In this document: positions 48,248-57,374 of the stretch, in pieces
How positions within the stretch are numbered: position 1 is the stretch's first letter
Layout of the letters: the number at the start of each line of letters is the position of its first letter
Source of the DNA: Altererythrobacter sp. B11
GTDB lineage: Bacteria; Pseudomonadota; Alphaproteobacteria; Sphingomonadales; Sphingomonadaceae
Length of the DNA: 64,000 nt
NCBI RefSeq assembly: GCF_003569745.1
Contig: NZ_AP018498.1
Location: 3,387,001-3,451,000 of the forward strand
Direction of reading: 5' to 3'
Notes under the pieces: generated by a model
Databases searched by the model: none
What the model saw: only the letters and a program-made list of their open reading frames with translations
What the model was told of the DNA's origin: nothing
Made by a program: the position numbers and the translations under genes

Positions 48248-49690
48248 ATGGCCAGCAAACCACGCACTCTGTACGAAAAGATCTGGGACGAACATGTGAT
48301 CGAACGGCGGGAGGACGGCACCTGCCTGATCTTCATCGACCGTCACCTCGTCCACGAAGTCACCAGCCCGCAGGCATTCGAAGCACTGCGCATTACCGGG
48401 CGCAAGGTGCGCCGACCGGAACTGACGCTTGCCGTGCCCGATCACAACCTGCCCACCACCGCGCGCAAGGATGCCGCCGGGCAGCGCCTGCCGATCGCAG
48501 ACGCGCAGAGCGCGCAGCAGCTGGCCGCGCTGGAAAAGAACGTGGCGGATTTCGGCATCCGCTATTTCGGCGCCACGGCGCGCGAACAGGGTATCGTCCA
48601 CGTCGTGGGTCCGGAACAGGGCTTCTCGCTTCCCGGCACCACCATCGTCTGCGGCGACAGCCACACCGCCGCGCATGGCGGCGTGGGCGCGCTGGCCTTC
48701 GGCATCGGCACCAGCGAGGTGGAGCACGTGCTGGCGACGCAGACGCTGCTGCTCAAGCAGTCGAAGACCATGGAAGTTCGCGTGGAGGGCGATCTGCCCC
48801 CCGGCGTCACCTCCAAGGACCTGATCCTCCACATCATCGGCGTGATCGGCACCGCCGGCGGCACCGGCCATGTGATCGAATATCGCGGCAAGGTGTTCGA
48901 GGAGATGAGCGTGGAAGGCCGCCTCACGGTCTGCAACATGAGCATCGAAGGCGGCGCCCGCGCCGGCCTGATCGCGCCGGACGAGAAGACCTTCGCCTAT
49001 CTCAAGGGCCGCAGCTTCGCCCCGCAGGGGCAGGACTGGGAGGGAGCGGTAGCTTATTGGCGCGGCCTGCGCACCGACGAGGGCGCCCGGTTCGACAAAT
49101 CCGTGGTGATCGACGCCGCCAGCGTGGAGCCTACCGTGACCTGGGGCACCAGTCCGGAAGACACGGTGGCGATCGGCGGAGTCGTGCCCACGCCCGAAAG
49201 CTTCGCCGATCCTTCCAAGCAGGAAGCGGCCCGCGCCAGCCTGGCCTATATGGGCCTCGAGCCGGGGCAGAAGCTGGCCGAGGTGGAGGTGCAGAACATT
49301 TTCATCGGCAGCTGCACCAACAGCCGGATAGAGGATCTGCGCGCCGCGGCCGAAGTGCTGCGCGGCCGGCGCAAGGCCGACAATGTGAAATGGGCCATCG
49401 TCGTCCCCGGCTCCGGCCTGGTGAAGGAACAGGCCGAGGCGGAGGGGCTGGACAAGGTGTTCACCGACGCCGGCCTCGAATGGCGCGAGCCGGGCTGCTC
49501 GGCCTGCCTTGGCATGAATCCCGACAAGGTGCCGGCGGGCGAACGCTGCGCCAGCACCAGCAACCGCAATTTCGTCGGCCGCCAGGGGCCGGGTGCGCGC
49601 ACCCATCTGGTAAGTCCCGCCATGGCCGCCGCCGCCGCGGTGACCGGGCGGCTGACGGATGTGCGCAAGCTTGCCGCAGAGCCCGCGTAA
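48248..49690 (+). CDS. leuC: 3-isopropylmalate dehydratase large subunit
   Basis: 480 residues from ATG 48248. Aconitase-fold catalytic subunit: [52 protein letters not shown] and [11 protein letters not shown] supply the [4Fe-4S] cysteines and active-site residues. With LeuD it isomerises 2-isopropylmalate in leucine synthesis. Confidence 0.97.
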   Translation: MASKPRTLYEKIWDEHVIERREDGTCLIFIDRHLVHEVTSPQAFEALRITGRKVRRPELTLAVPDHNLPTTARKDAAGQRLPIADAQSAQQLAALEKNVADFGIRYFGATAREQGIVHVVGPEQGFSLPGTTIVCGDSHTAAHGGVGALAFGIGTSEVEHVLATQTLLLKQSKTMEVRVEGDLPPGVTSKDLILHIIGVIGTAGGTGHVIEYRGKVFEEMSVEGRLTVCNMSIEGGARAGLIAPDEKTFAYLKGRSFAPQGQDWEGAVAYWRGLRTDEGARFDKSVVIDAASVEPTVTWGTSPEDTVAIGGVVPTPESFADPSKQEAARASLAYMGLEPGQKLAEVEVQNIFIGSCTNSRIEDLRAAAEVLRGRRKADNVKWAIVVPGSGLVKEQAEAEGLDKVFTDAGLEWREPGCSACLGMNPDKVPAGERCASTSNRNFVGRQGPGARTHLVSPAMAAAAAVTGRLTDVRKLAAEPA

Positions 49691-50171
49691 GTCCGCCTTC
49701 GCCCCGGTCGTCGCGGCCGACACGCGCGTCCTCCTGCTCGGCAGCCTGCCGGGCGAATCCTCGCTGGCGCAGGGGCGGTATTACGCGCATCCGCAGAATC
49801 GCTTCTGGCATCTCGTCGGGCGAGTGATCGGGGCGGACCTGCCGGCGATGGATTATGATGATCGGCTCGCCGCGCTGCGCGCCGCGCGGATCGGCCTGTG
49901 GGACACGGTCGCCTCCGCCACGCGCAGCGGCAGCCTCGATGCCTCCATGCGCGACATCGTGCCCCGCCCGCTGGCGGAGCTGACCGCCACCCTGCCCGAA
50001 TTGCGTGCCGTGGGCTTCAACGGGCGCAAGGCGCAGGACATCGGCATGAAGCAGCTGGCGGGCAGCGGGCTGGCGCTGATCCCCCTCCCCTCCTCCAGCC
50101 CGGCCCACGCCGGCATGACGCTGGCCACGAAAGAAAAACTGTGGGCGGAGATCGGCAAATACCTTGTGTGA
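49659..50171 (+). CDS. DNA-deoxyinosine/uracil glycosylase-like protein
   Basis: 170 residues from ATG 49659, overlapping leuC by 32 bases; a start nearer the leuC stop is possible. [20 protein letters not shown] and [10 protein letters not shown], with later [11 protein letters not shown] and [11 protein letters not shown], match the MUG/DNA-deoxyinosine glycosylase branch of the uracil-DNA glycosylase superfamily. It removes damaged bases in repair. It sits between leuC and leuD. Confidence 0.88.
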   Translation: MCASLPQSPRKSAFAPVVAADTRVLLLGSLPGESSLAQGRYYAHPQNRFWHLVGRVIGADLPAMDYDDRLAALRAARIGLWDTVASATRSGSLDASMRDIVPRPLAELTATLPELRAVGFNGRKAQDIGMKQLAGSGLALIPLPSSSPAHAGMTLATKEKLWAEIGKYLV

Positions 50172-50210
50172 GGGCTTGTCTCCGCGCGCCGCTCGTCGCA
50201 TTGAAACGGC

Positions 50211-50375
50211 ATGAGCAAGAAGAAAGATCTGGGCCTTGGCGGCAAGGCTGCCATCGCCGGCGCGATCGGCTCCGCGGCGGTGGCTGCGGCGCTGCTGTTC
50301 GTGAACAAGAAGAAGAAGGACGAGAAGCTGAAGCGCTTCACCACGCCCTTTAACGAGCCGCCGGAGACCGATTGA
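50211..50375 (+). CDS. 54-residue single-helix membrane protein
   Basis: ATG 50211 to TGA 50375. Lys-rich start ([20 protein letters not shown]), one helix ([19 protein letters not shown]) and a polar tail ending PPETD. The stop overlaps the leuD ATG (TGATG), so it is likely translated with leuD. No family recognised, but the charge pattern and coupling support a real gene. Confidence 0.7.
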   Translation: MSKKKDLGLGGKAAIAGAIGSAAVAAALLFVNKKKKDEKLKRFTTPFNEPPETD

Positions 50376-50977
50376 TGGATCCCGTGCGCGAAGTGGAAGG
50401 CCGCGCCTATCCCTTCGGCCGCAAGAACGTCGATACCGATCTCATCATCCCGGCGCGCTGGCTGAAGACGATCAGCCGCGAAGGCCTGGGCGAAGGGGCG
50501 TTCGAAGCGGTACGCCAGGAACCCGGCAATGTGTTCGACGATCCCGAATTCGCCGGGGCGCCGATCATCGTTGCGGGCGACAATTTCGGCTGCGGTTCCA
50601 GCCGCGAACATGCCGCGTGGGCGCTGCTGGACATGGGCGTGAAGGCGGTGATCGCGCCGAGCTTCTCCGACATCTTTTCGGGCAACGCCTTCAAGAACGG
50701 CATCCTCACCGTGGCCCTGACGCAGGAGCAGGTGGACCGGCTGCTGGAAGTTGCCGCCACCGATCCGATCAGCATCGACCTGGAGACGCAGACGGTGACG
50801 ACGCCGTTCCAGGATCGCTTCACCTTCGAGATCGATCCCTTCCGCAAGCATTGCCTGCTGGAAGGGCTGGACGAGGTGGGCCTCACGCTCGCGCGCGATG
50901 CGTCCATCACCACCTATGAAAACCGGCTGGCCGCGCACCGGCCCTGGCTGGCACGCGGCACCGCCGCAGCTGCCTGA
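50375..50977 (+). CDS. leuD: 3-isopropylmalate dehydratase small subunit
   Basis: 200 residues from ATG 50375. Swivelling domain: [40 protein letters not shown] and [16 protein letters not shown]. Partner of LeuC. It is separated from leuC by a glycosylase gene and a small membrane gene, all in one direction. Confidence 0.96.
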   Translation: MDPVREVEGRAYPFGRKNVDTDLIIPARWLKTISREGLGEGAFEAVRQEPGNVFDDPEFAGAPIIVAGDNFGCGSSREHAAWALLDMGVKAVIAPSFSDIFSGNAFKNGILTVALTQEQVDRLLEVAATDPISIDLETQTVTTPFQDRFTFEIDPFRKHCLLEGLDEVGLTLARDASITTYENRLAAHRPWLARGTAAAA

Positions 50978-51049
50978 GGCGGCAGCAGGCTTGCCGCCCA
51001 TGGCGACGCCGGGCTATTGGCCGCAGACATTGATTCAAGGGGCCCACGA

Positions 51050-51373
51050 ATGACCGACTTCAAGGATCGCGAGCGCGGCGAAGAAGCCAAATATGCGTTT
51101 GACGAAGAAACCACCTTCCGCATCGCCGCGCGGCGCAATCGCCTGCTGGGCCAGTGGGCTGCGAAGCTGATGGACCTGACGCCCGAAGAGACCGAGGCCT
51201 ATGCCAAGGCGGTGGTGCAGGCCGATTTCGAAGAAGCGGGCGACGAGGATGTGATCCGCAAGCTGCTGGGCGATCTCACCGCCGCGGGCTGCGACATGGA
51301 CGAAGCCGGCGTGCGCGCTGCGCTGGAAGACAAGTCGGTCGAAGCGCGCCGCCAGCTGATGGGCGGGGTCTGA
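51050..51373 (+). CDS. F1F0-ATPase zeta-type inhibitor (DUF1476)
   Basis: 107 residues from ATG 51050. The helical DUF1476 pattern: FKDRERGEEAKYAFDEETTF, RRNRLLGQWAAKLMDL and VRAALEDKSVEARRQLM. In Paracoccus and other Alphaproteobacteria the zeta subunit blocks ATP hydrolysis by F1. The N-terminal inhibitory stretch is present. Confidence 0.93.
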   Translation: MTDFKDRERGEEAKYAFDEETTFRIAARRNRLLGQWAAKLMDLTPEETEAYAKAVVQADFEEAGDEDVIRKLLGDLTAAGCDMDEAGVRAALEDKSVEARRQLMGGV

Positions 51374-51377
51374 ACGC

Positions 51378-51611
51378 ATGGCGATGCCGGCAGCCGAGAT
51401 CGAGGCCCTGATCCGCGCGGCTCTGCCCGATGCGGAGGTGGTGATCGAAGATCTGGCGGGCGACGGGGACCATTATCTCGCCCGCGTCACCTCCCCCGCA
51501 TTCGCGGGCAAGAGCCGGGTTCAGCAGCACAAGATGGTGTATGATGCGCTGGGCGGCCGCATGGGCGGCGAACTGCACGCCTTGCAACTCACCACAGCCG
51601 TTCCCAACTGA
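51378..51611 (+). CDS. BolA family protein
   Basis: 77 residues. [40 protein letters not shown] and the conserved H in [10 protein letters not shown] fit the BolA fold. It partners monothiol glutaredoxins in Fe-S handling; the adjacent grxD supports this. It begins four bases after the zeta-subunit stop. Confidence 0.94.
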   Translation: MAMPAAEIEALIRAALPDAEVVIEDLAGDGDHYLARVTSPAFAGKSRVQQHKMVYDALGGRMGGELHALQLTTAVPN

Positions 51612-51646
51612 GTCGCCAACGCCACACAGCAAATCAAGGCCTCCAG

Positions 51647-51976
51647 ATGTCCGATACCAATGAACGCCTCGCCAAGATTGTCGGCGAACACGATGTGGTC
51701 CTTTTCATGAAGGGCACCCCGCTGTTTCCGCAGTGCGGCTTCTCCAGCCGCGCCGTCGCCATTCTCGATCACTGCGGCGTCGCCTATGACAGCGTGGACG
51801 TGCTGCAGGACATGGAAATCCGCCAGGGGATCAAGGCCTTCTCCGATTGGCCGACCATCCCGCAGCTCTATGTGAAGGGCGAATTCGTGGGCGGCAGCGA
51901 CATCATGATGGAAATGTACGAAGCCGGCGAGCTGCAGCAGCTGCTCACCGAAAAGCAGGTCGCCAAAGCCAACTGA
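51647..51976 (+). CDS. grxD: Monothiol glutaredoxin GrxD
   Basis: 109 residues with the CGFS active site in [19 protein letters not shown] near residue 31, [19 protein letters not shown] and the usual C-terminus. It binds a bridging [2Fe-2S] cluster with glutathione and delivers it, with BolA, to target proteins. Confidence 0.97.
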   Translation: MSDTNERLAKIVGEHDVVLFMKGTPLFPQCGFSSRAVAILDHCGVAYDSVDVLQDMEIRQGIKAFSDWPTIPQLYVKGEFVGGSDIMMEMYEAGELQQLLTEKQVAKAN

Positions 51977-52033
51977 TCCGCCGCTGCCCCGGGGCTCCGC
52001 CCCGCGTGAAGCAGCCGGCGCAGACAGACAGAA

Positions 52034-52066
52034 GAGGCCGGAGGGTTCAGCCTTCCGGCCTTTTTT
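52034..52066 (+). terminator. Rho-independent terminator after grxD
   Basis: AGGCCGGAGG pairs with CCTTCCGGCC across a short loop and is followed by six T. It lies about 60 bases after the grxD stop. Confidence 0.92.
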
Positions 52067-52334
52067 GTGCGCTTTGCGGAAAGCCCCGCTTCGGGGAGGC
52101 GGGGCACTGGCACCGCGGAGACCCGGCACCGGCCCCGCCTCGGTCGAAGAGTCGGGTATGCGCGCTATTATGCACGGGCCGTGCCAGCTTGGCAAATCCG
52201 CAGAAAGCGTACCGAGACGATGGTTAGCGCAGCGTCAACATTGATTGACACTGTAAAGCGGGCCGACAGGTGCGCGGGGCGCGAAGGGGAAAATATTGGG
52301 AACGAAGGGGTGCGCTTCTACCGACTTTGCCCTT

Positions 52335-53165
52335 CTAACCGCCCAACCAGTCCGCTGTGAGCGCACCCCTGTGCCCGTCCGGCGCCAGTGCGGCGCGCAG
52401 GGCTTCCAGCAGCGACGGCAGCGCCTGTGTGAAGGCGTAGGGCGGGTTGACGATGAAAAGGCCCGCGCCGTTATAGATGCCGGGCTGGTCGCCATCGTAC
52501 AGCCAATGTTCCACCGACAGGAACTTCGGGATGCCGAGCTTGCGCAGCCTGCCCTTCCACTGCTGATGCGTCGCGCGGCCTTTCAGCGGATACCAGATAA
52601 CCGTCACCCCATGCGCCCATTTGCGGTGTGCTGCGGCGAGGGTTGCCGTGACCCGTTCGCGTTCGTCCGTTTGCTCATAGGGCGGATCGACCACCACCAC
52701 GCCGCGCGGCGTTCGGGGCGGCACCATCGCCAGCCACAGCTCGTAGGCGTCGCGCTGATGCACGGCTGCGGGGGTGTCGCGCATGGCCGCGCGCAGGGCC
52801 TGCACGTCCTCGGGATGCTTTTCGTTCAGGATCAGCACGTCCTGCGGGCGCAGGAGTTGCGCGAGGAATCGCGGCGAGCCGGGGTAGAGGCGCGGCTCCG
52901 CCCCGTCATTCACCGCCCGCACGGCGGCGCGATAGTCATCCAGCAAGGGGTTCGCATCGGAAAAGGCGCACAGCACGCCTTGCGCAGCTTCGCCGGTGCG
53001 TTGGGCCTGCTCGCCACCAAGATCGTAGAGCCCGCAGCCGGAATGGGTGTCGATCAGCGTCAGCGCCCCCGGCTTCTGCTGCAAGGCCCGGACAAGGGTG
53101 ATCAGCAGGCTGTGCTTCACGACATCGGCACTGTTGCCGGCATGGAAGGAATGGCGATAATTCAC
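52335..53165 (-). CDS. rlmJ: 23S rRNA (adenine(2030)-N(6))-methyltransferase RlmJ
   Basis: 276 residues. The family start MNYRHSFHAGNSADVVKHSL is intact, with SAM-site THSGCGLYDL, catalytic VVVDPPYEQTDE and C-terminal GIYNGAGLFIVNPPY. It methylates A2030 of 23S rRNA. Confidence 0.95.
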   Translation of the reverse strand: MNYRHSFHAGNSADVVKHSLLITLVRALQQKPGALTLIDTHSGCGLYDLGGEQAQRTGEAAQGVLCAFSDANPLLDDYRAAVRAVNDGAEPRLYPGSPRFLAQLLRPQDVLILNEKHPEDVQALRAAMRDTPAAVHQRDAYELWLAMVPPRTPRGVVVVDPPYEQTDERERVTATLAAAHRKWAHGVTVIWYPLKGRATHQQWKGRLRKLGIPKFLSVEHWLYDGDQPGIYNGAGLFIVNPPYAFTQALPSLLEALRAALAPDGHRGALTADWLGG

Positions 53166-53271
53166 GGCAATTCAAAGTCCTGCTGGGTCTGCCCTGAAAC
53201 GAACCGCCCGGCCGGCGTGCCAAGGGCGACATTGTGGAAACTTCGCTGGTGCCTCACGCGGCATAGCTCGC

Positions 53272-53820
53272 CTAGGCAGAGATTTCCGCAAACTGCCCCG
53301 GCGCGATCCCTTCGACCGACCATTCGCCGATCGACCAGCGCACCAGCCGCAGCGTGGGCAAGCCGACCGCGGCTGTCATGCGGCGCACTTGCCGGTTGCG
53401 CCCTTCGCGGATGGTGAGTTTCAGCCAGCTGTCGGGGATAGACTTTCGCTGGCGAATGGGCGGATCGCGCGGCCACAGGTCCGGCGCGTCGATCCGCGCA
53501 ACTTCGGCAGGCAGGGTCATGCCATCCTTCAGCATTACGCCCTGCCGCAGGCGCTCCAGCTCCGGCTCCTGCGGATCGCCTTCGACCTGCACAAGATAGG
53601 TCTTGGGCATCTTGAAGCGTGGCTCGGCAATGCGTGCCTGCAGCCGCCCGTCATCGCAAAGCAGCAGCAAGCCCTCGCTGTCGCGATCGAGCCTGCCGGC
53701 AGGATAGACGCCCTTCACCGCGATGAAATCCGACAATGTCGACCGGACCGCTGGCGATCCGCGATCGGTGAATTGCGACAGCACCCCGAAGGGTTTGTTG
53801 AACAGAAGCAGCCGGGCCAT
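53272..53820 (-). CDS. Ribosomal pseudouridine synthase, RsuA/RluE type
   Basis: 182 residues with no S4 domain. The catalytic Asp is in [18 protein letters not shown], with KTYLVQVEG and the final [19 protein letters not shown] segment. Lack of an S4 domain and the short length fit RluE, which modifies U2457 of 23S rRNA. Confidence 0.9.
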   Translation of the reverse strand: MARLLLFNKPFGVLSQFTDRGSPAVRSTLSDFIAVKGVYPAGRLDRDSEGLLLLCDDGRLQARIAEPRFKMPKTYLVQVEGDPQEPELERLRQGVMLKDGMTLPAEVARIDAPDLWPRDPPIRQRKSIPDSWLKLTIREGRNRQVRRMTAAVGLPTLRLVRWSIGEWSVEGIAPGQFAEISA

Positions 53821-53979
53821 CCTGAGTTCCTATCGCGCATGTGCGGTTATGTCTTCAGGGCCATGCCGCCGGCTTTCTGCGTTCGAGCTCACCCGGATGG
53901 AGCCAGGTTGCGCCTCCGGGCCTGTTCTAAGGTTGGCGGACGGGCCGGTTAGATGGGCCGAACACCGCAAGAGGAGGAA

Positions 53980-54056
53980 TGGCGCGCCTGGCAGGACTCG
54001 AACCTGCAACTCCAAGCTTAGAAGGCTCGTGCTCTATCCAGTTGAACTACAGGCGC
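53980..54056 (-). tRNA. tRNA-Arg(TCT)
   Basis: A 77-base minus-strand gene: acceptor stem GCGCCTG/CAGGCGC, discriminator G and encoded CCA. The anticodon loop CTTCTAA gives anticodon TCT (reads AGA/AGG). The T-loop GGTTCGAGTCC is intact. No integrase is near, so this tRNA seems unoccupied. Confidence 0.95.
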
Positions 54057-54114
54057 GTCGCAGGGCGCAATAGCGTGCTTTGCGGCCGGCGCAAATCGTG
54101 TCAGGAAGAAAGCC

Positions 54115-54864
54115 ATGGCGGGGCGGCAGGACATCGTGGGGGGCGTGGAAGGCGCGCGGCGCCAGTTCCGCTATTTCGACTATGTGATGGCCGCCTTCGT
54201 CACCATCTTGCTGCTGTCCAATGTGATCGGCGCGGGCAAGGTGGCGGTGGTGGACCTGCCGCTGCTCGGCGCCTGGCCTTTCGGCGCGGGCGTATTGTTC
54301 TTCCCCGTATCCTATGTGCTGGGGGACGTGCTGACCGAAGTCTATGGCTATGCCCATGCCCGGCGGTGCATCTGGGCGGGCTTCGTGGCGCTGCTGTTCA
54401 TGGCCTTCATGGCCTTCGTCGTGGTGGCGCTGCCGCCGGCGGAGAACTGGGGCAATCAGGCCGCTTACGAGGCGGTGTTCGGGCAGGTGCCGCGCATCGT
54501 CTTCGCCTCCATCGTCGCCTTCTGGGCGGGCGAGTTCGTCAACGCCTATGTGCTGGCGCGGATGAAGATCTGGACGCGCGGCAAGGCGCTGTGGAGCCGC
54601 ACGATCGGATCGACCGTGGTCGGTCAGGGCGTGGACAGCGCCTTGTTCTACCCCCTCGCCTTCCTCGGCGCGGCGGGGTGGACGCCGGATCTGGTGATCA
54701 CCGTGGCGCTTACCCAATGGGCGCTGAAGACCGGGTGGGAGGCGCTGCTGACCCCGGTCACCTACGCCGTGGTGGGCTTCCTCAAGCGGCGCGAAGGGGT
54801 GGAGGTGTTCGACGAAGGCACCGATTTCTCGCCCTTTGCGCATGGCACGCGGGCACGGGGCTGA
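54115..54864 (+). CDS. Queuosine precursor transporter (YhhQ/VUT family)
   Basis: 249 residues with about six membrane helices. Family motifs: ILLLSNVIGAGKVAVV, LFFPVSYVLGDVLTEVYGYA, GEFVNAYVLARMKIWT and RTIGSTVVGQGVDSALFYPL. It imports the 7-deazaguanine precursors used for tRNA queuosine. The start follows tRNA-Arg by 58 bases on the opposite strand. Confidence 0.93.
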   Translation: MAGRQDIVGGVEGARRQFRYFDYVMAAFVTILLLSNVIGAGKVAVVDLPLLGAWPFGAGVLFFPVSYVLGDVLTEVYGYAHARRCIWAGFVALLFMAFMAFVVVALPPAENWGNQAAYEAVFGQVPRIVFASIVAFWAGEFVNAYVLARMKIWTRGKALWSRTIGSTVVGQGVDSALFYPLAFLGAAGWTPDLVITVALTQWALKTGWEALLTPVTYAVVGFLKRREGVEVFDEGTDFSPFAHGTRARG

Positions 54865-54952
54865 TCCGCCACCGTCATCGGCGCGCAATCCGGTGCCCTT
54901 ACCGTCCCTTGCAGCAACCCACCCATTTCCTTCCCCTTTTCAGAAAGTCAGC

Positions 54953-55525
54953 ATGAACCTTCCGACCCTTCTCGCCCCCACCTACACCCAGATGCTGCAG
55001 GCTCTGTCCGCCTGGCTGGCCAAGGCGCAGGCGCAATTACCGGGCGACGAGGGCGAGGCGCTGCTGTCCGCGCGGCTGGCGCCCGACATGTTCCCGCTGG
55101 CGACGCAGGTGCGCTTCGCCTGCGTGCAGGCGCAGGAGGGCATGTATCGCCTGCTGGGGCGGGAGTTTCCGGAATCGATCACCACGCTGCTCGACGAAGG
55201 GCGCAATGCCGGCGAGGCGCCCGGCTCCATCGCCGATGCGCAGGCCCGGATTGCGGAGACAGTGGCGCTGGTGGAGCAACTGGCGGCGGAATCCTTCGAT
55301 ACCGATGGCACGCGGCCGATCGCGCATGAGCTGCCCATGGGGCTGGTGTTCGACCTGACGGCGGAAACCTATGCACGCGATTGGGCGCTGCCGCAGTTCT
55401 ATTTTCACCTGATGACCGCCTATGCCATCCTGCGCAGCAGGGGCGTGGAACTGGGCAAGGCGGATTATGTGGCGCATATGTTCGGCTATGCGCGGCCCGG
55501 CACGCTCCCCGGCGGCGGGCAATAG
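54953..55525 (+). CDS. Second DUF1993 domain-containing protein
   Basis: 190 residues from ATG 54953. LLAPTYTQMLQALSAWLAKA, LAPDMFPLATQVRFACVQAQ and FYFHLMTAYAILRSRGVELG match DUF1993, the same family as the gene at 29219. The shared tail (RxxGVxxGKxDYxxxx) makes the relation obvious. Function unknown. Confidence 0.88.
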   Translation: MNLPTLLAPTYTQMLQALSAWLAKAQAQLPGDEGEALLSARLAPDMFPLATQVRFACVQAQEGMYRLLGREFPESITTLLDEGRNAGEAPGSIADAQARIAETVALVEQLAAESFDTDGTRPIAHELPMGLVFDLTAETYARDWALPQFYFHLMTAYAILRSRGVELGKADYVAHMFGYARPGTLPGGGQ

Positions 55526-55546
55526 GGGGCGTCGCGCCCCGGCGGA

Positions 55547-55759
55547 TCAATCCGCCAGCAGCGCGATCGCGAAGTAGATCAGGATGAAGGTGCCGAAGCC
55601 GAACAGCGTGCCGGCAACGAACGCCAGCCGCACGATCAGCGGATCGATATTGAGGTAATTGGCCAGCCCGGAGCAGACGCCGAGGAAGCGGCCGTTCGGC
55701 TTGTCGAGGCGCAGCTTGCCCGGCGATCCGCCGCTGCGGCGGTGGTCGGGGGCGCTCAT
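55547..55759 (-). CDS. Short PspC-domain membrane protein
   Basis: 70 residues: a basic start, then KLRLDKPNGRFLGVCSGLAN, IDPLIVRLAFVAGTLFGFG and one or two membrane segments. It has the PspC domain but not the C-terminal coil of the protein at 44817. It overlaps the small gene before it by four bases and is last in a three-gene set with a sigma-54-type promoter. Confidence 0.9.
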   Translation of the reverse strand: MSAPDHRRSGGSPGKLRLDKPNGRFLGVCSGLANYLNIDPLIVRLAFVAGTLFGFGTFILIYFAIALLAD

Positions 55760-55887
55760 GCGAGCACCCCGACGACCGAGCTGACCTGCGGGCCGGTGGC
55801 GAAGCTGGCGACCAGCAGCGCCGCGGTGATGGCGAAGGCGCCGAAGGCGGCCAGCGCGCGGGTGGCGAAATCGGAAGTGGCAGTCAT
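55756..55887 (-). CDS. 43-residue membrane peptide, paralogue A
   Basis: ATG at 55887 to TGA at 55756, which overlaps the PspC-domain start (ATGA). The sequence begins MTATSDFATRALAAFGAFAI, is almost entirely one membrane helix and ends SSVVGVLA. It aligns through its length with the 42-residue gene just upstream: FATRALAAFGAFAITAALLV against IASRLVAAFGALAITATLLV, then the shared SFATxP. Two similar reading frames in tandem support real genes. Confidence 0.78.
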   Translation of the reverse strand: MTATSDFATRALAAFGAFAITAALLVASFATGPQVSSVVGVLA

Positions 55888-55932
55888 TGTTTCAGTGTCC
55901 CTGTTATGCGTGATGTCGGCGGTCGCGTCGCC

Positions 55933-56061
55933 TCAGGCGATGATGCTGGCGACGGTGTGAACCGGAGCGGTGGCGAAGCTGCTGACGAGCAGCGTGGCGG
56001 TGATCGCCAGCGCGCCGAAAGCGGCGACGAGGCGAGAAGCGATTTCATTGCGAGCGTTCAT
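55933..56061 (-). CDS. 42-residue membrane peptide, paralogue B
   Basis: ATG at 56061, with AAGGGGAA upstream. It begins MNARNEIASRLVAAFGALAI and has one hydrophobic helix followed by SSFATAPVHTVASIIA. It is the first gene behind the sigma-54-type promoter at 56115-56131. No family recognised; see paralogue A and the 51-residue gene at 43529 for similar layout. Confidence 0.78.
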   Translation of the reverse strand: MNARNEIASRLVAAFGALAITATLLVSSFATAPVHTVASIIA

Positions 56062-56114
56062 GTTTATTCCCCTTCTTTGGTCCGGGCGGCCTGTCCGCCG
56101 GATGTCCCTTTGAT

Positions 56115-56131
56115 TGCATGAGCCGTGCCAG
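56115..56131 (-). promoter_or_regulatory. Sigma-54-type promoter of the second PspC operon
   Basis: On the minus strand CTGGCACGGCTCATGCA gives the -24 GG and -12 GC exactly ten bases apart, with CTGGCACG identical to the consensus left half and ATGCA in place of TTGCW. It is 54 bases before the start at 56061. Together with the psp operon promoter it suggests shared PspF control. Confidence 0.75.
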
Positions 56132-56284
56132 TTTGAAGAAATGGCGGATTTCTGCGATTTCTTCTCCGCCCCCGCCAAAGATGAACCTAGGCTTTCACAC
56201 AGGTTTGGGAATTTTCACCAATTTTCGGGAAAGCGGTTTTGCGATGGTCTGGCGCAGGCGATTGCCCTAACCCTGCGGCCCTTC

Positions 56285-57370
56285 ATGGCACTCGACCGGA
56301 TCACGCTGGCTCATTTCCGCAACCATGCGGCGACGCGGCTCGATGGCGCGGCGCATTTCAACCTGCTGGTGGGGGAAAACGGCGCGGGGAAAACCAATGT
56401 GCTGGAAGCGCTGTCGCTCTTCGCGCCCGGCCGGGGCATGCGCCGCGCGCCGCTGGCGGAGATGGCCGGCATCGGCGGGCCCGGCGGCTTTGCGGTCAGC
56501 GCGCAGCTCGATGCGGGCGACGGGGGAGAGCCGGTGCGGCTCGGCACCGGCACCGCGCCCGATCGGCCGGGGCGGCGGCTGGTGCAGGTGAACGGCGCCG
56601 AAGCGAGCGCGGTGAGCCTGGGCGAATGGCTGGCCATCGGCTGGCTGACCCCGGCGATGGACCGCCTGTTCGCCGACAGCGCGGGCGCGCGGCGGCGCTA
56701 TATGGACCGGCTGGCCGTGGCGCTCGAACCCGGCCATGCGCGCCATGCCCTGCGCTATGAACAGGCGCTGCGCGAACGCAATCGTCTGCTATCGAGCGAG
56801 GCGGAGCCCGATCCGCGCTGGCTCGATTCCATAGAGACACAGATGGCCCTTTCCGGCGCCGCGCTGGCGCAGGGGCGGATGCAGCTGCTGAGCCTGCTGG
56901 CGGAGGAACTGGCCGCCCTGCCCGATCAGCCCTTCGCCCGGCCTGCCCTCTCCTATCAGCCGGGCGGCCCGGTGGAGGAAGCCGCGCTGGCCGCCGAACT
57001 GGCCCGCCAGCGGCAGCGCGACCGCGGTGCCCAGCGCACGCTCACCGGCCCGCATCGGGACGAGATGGAGGTGGTGATGGCCGGCAAGGGCCAGCCCGCC
57101 GCCCATTGCTCCACCGGCGAGCAGAAGGCGATGCTGATCGCCATCACCCTCGCCCATGCCACGCTCGCTGCGCGGGGCCGCCCCGGCCTGCTGCTGCTGG
57201 ACGAGGTGGCCGCCCATCTCGATCCGCTGCGCCGCGCCGCCCTGTTCGAACGGCTGCGCGAAGGGCAGGCGCAGGTCTGGCTGACCGGGACCGAGCGGCC
57301 CCCCTTTGCCGAGATTGAAGGCGAAGCGGCGCTGTGGCGCGTCAGCGGCGGCGTGGCCGAGCGGCTTTAG
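56285..57370 (+). CDS. recF: DNA replication and repair protein RecF
   Basis: 361 residues from ATG 56285. SMC-like ATPase: LVGENGAGKTNVLEALSLF near residue 28, the RRRYMDRLAVALEPGHARH family segment, signature STGEQKAMLIAITL and Walker B GLLLLDEVAAHLDPLRR. It loads RecA at gapped DNA. No dnaA or dnaN is beside it, as is common in this order. Confidence 0.95.
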   Translation: MALDRITLAHFRNHAATRLDGAAHFNLLVGENGAGKTNVLEALSLFAPGRGMRRAPLAEMAGIGGPGGFAVSAQLDAGDGGEPVRLGTGTAPDRPGRRLVQVNGAEASAVSLGEWLAIGWLTPAMDRLFADSAGARRRYMDRLAVALEPGHARHALRYEQALRERNRLLSSEAEPDPRWLDSIETQMALSGAALAQGRMQLLSLLAEELAALPDQPFARPALSYQPGGPVEEAALAAELARQRQRDRGAQRTLTGPHRDEMEVVMAGKGQPAAHCSTGEQKAMLIAITLAHATLAARGRPGLLLLDEVAAHLDPLRRAALFERLREGQAQVWLTGTERPPFAEIEGEAALWRVSGGVAERL

Positions 57371-57374
57371 CGGC

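Noticed and set aside
53980-54056. tRNA-Arg(TCT) as a second island insertion site
   Set aside because: No integrase, no repeated 3' end and ordinary core genes on both sides.
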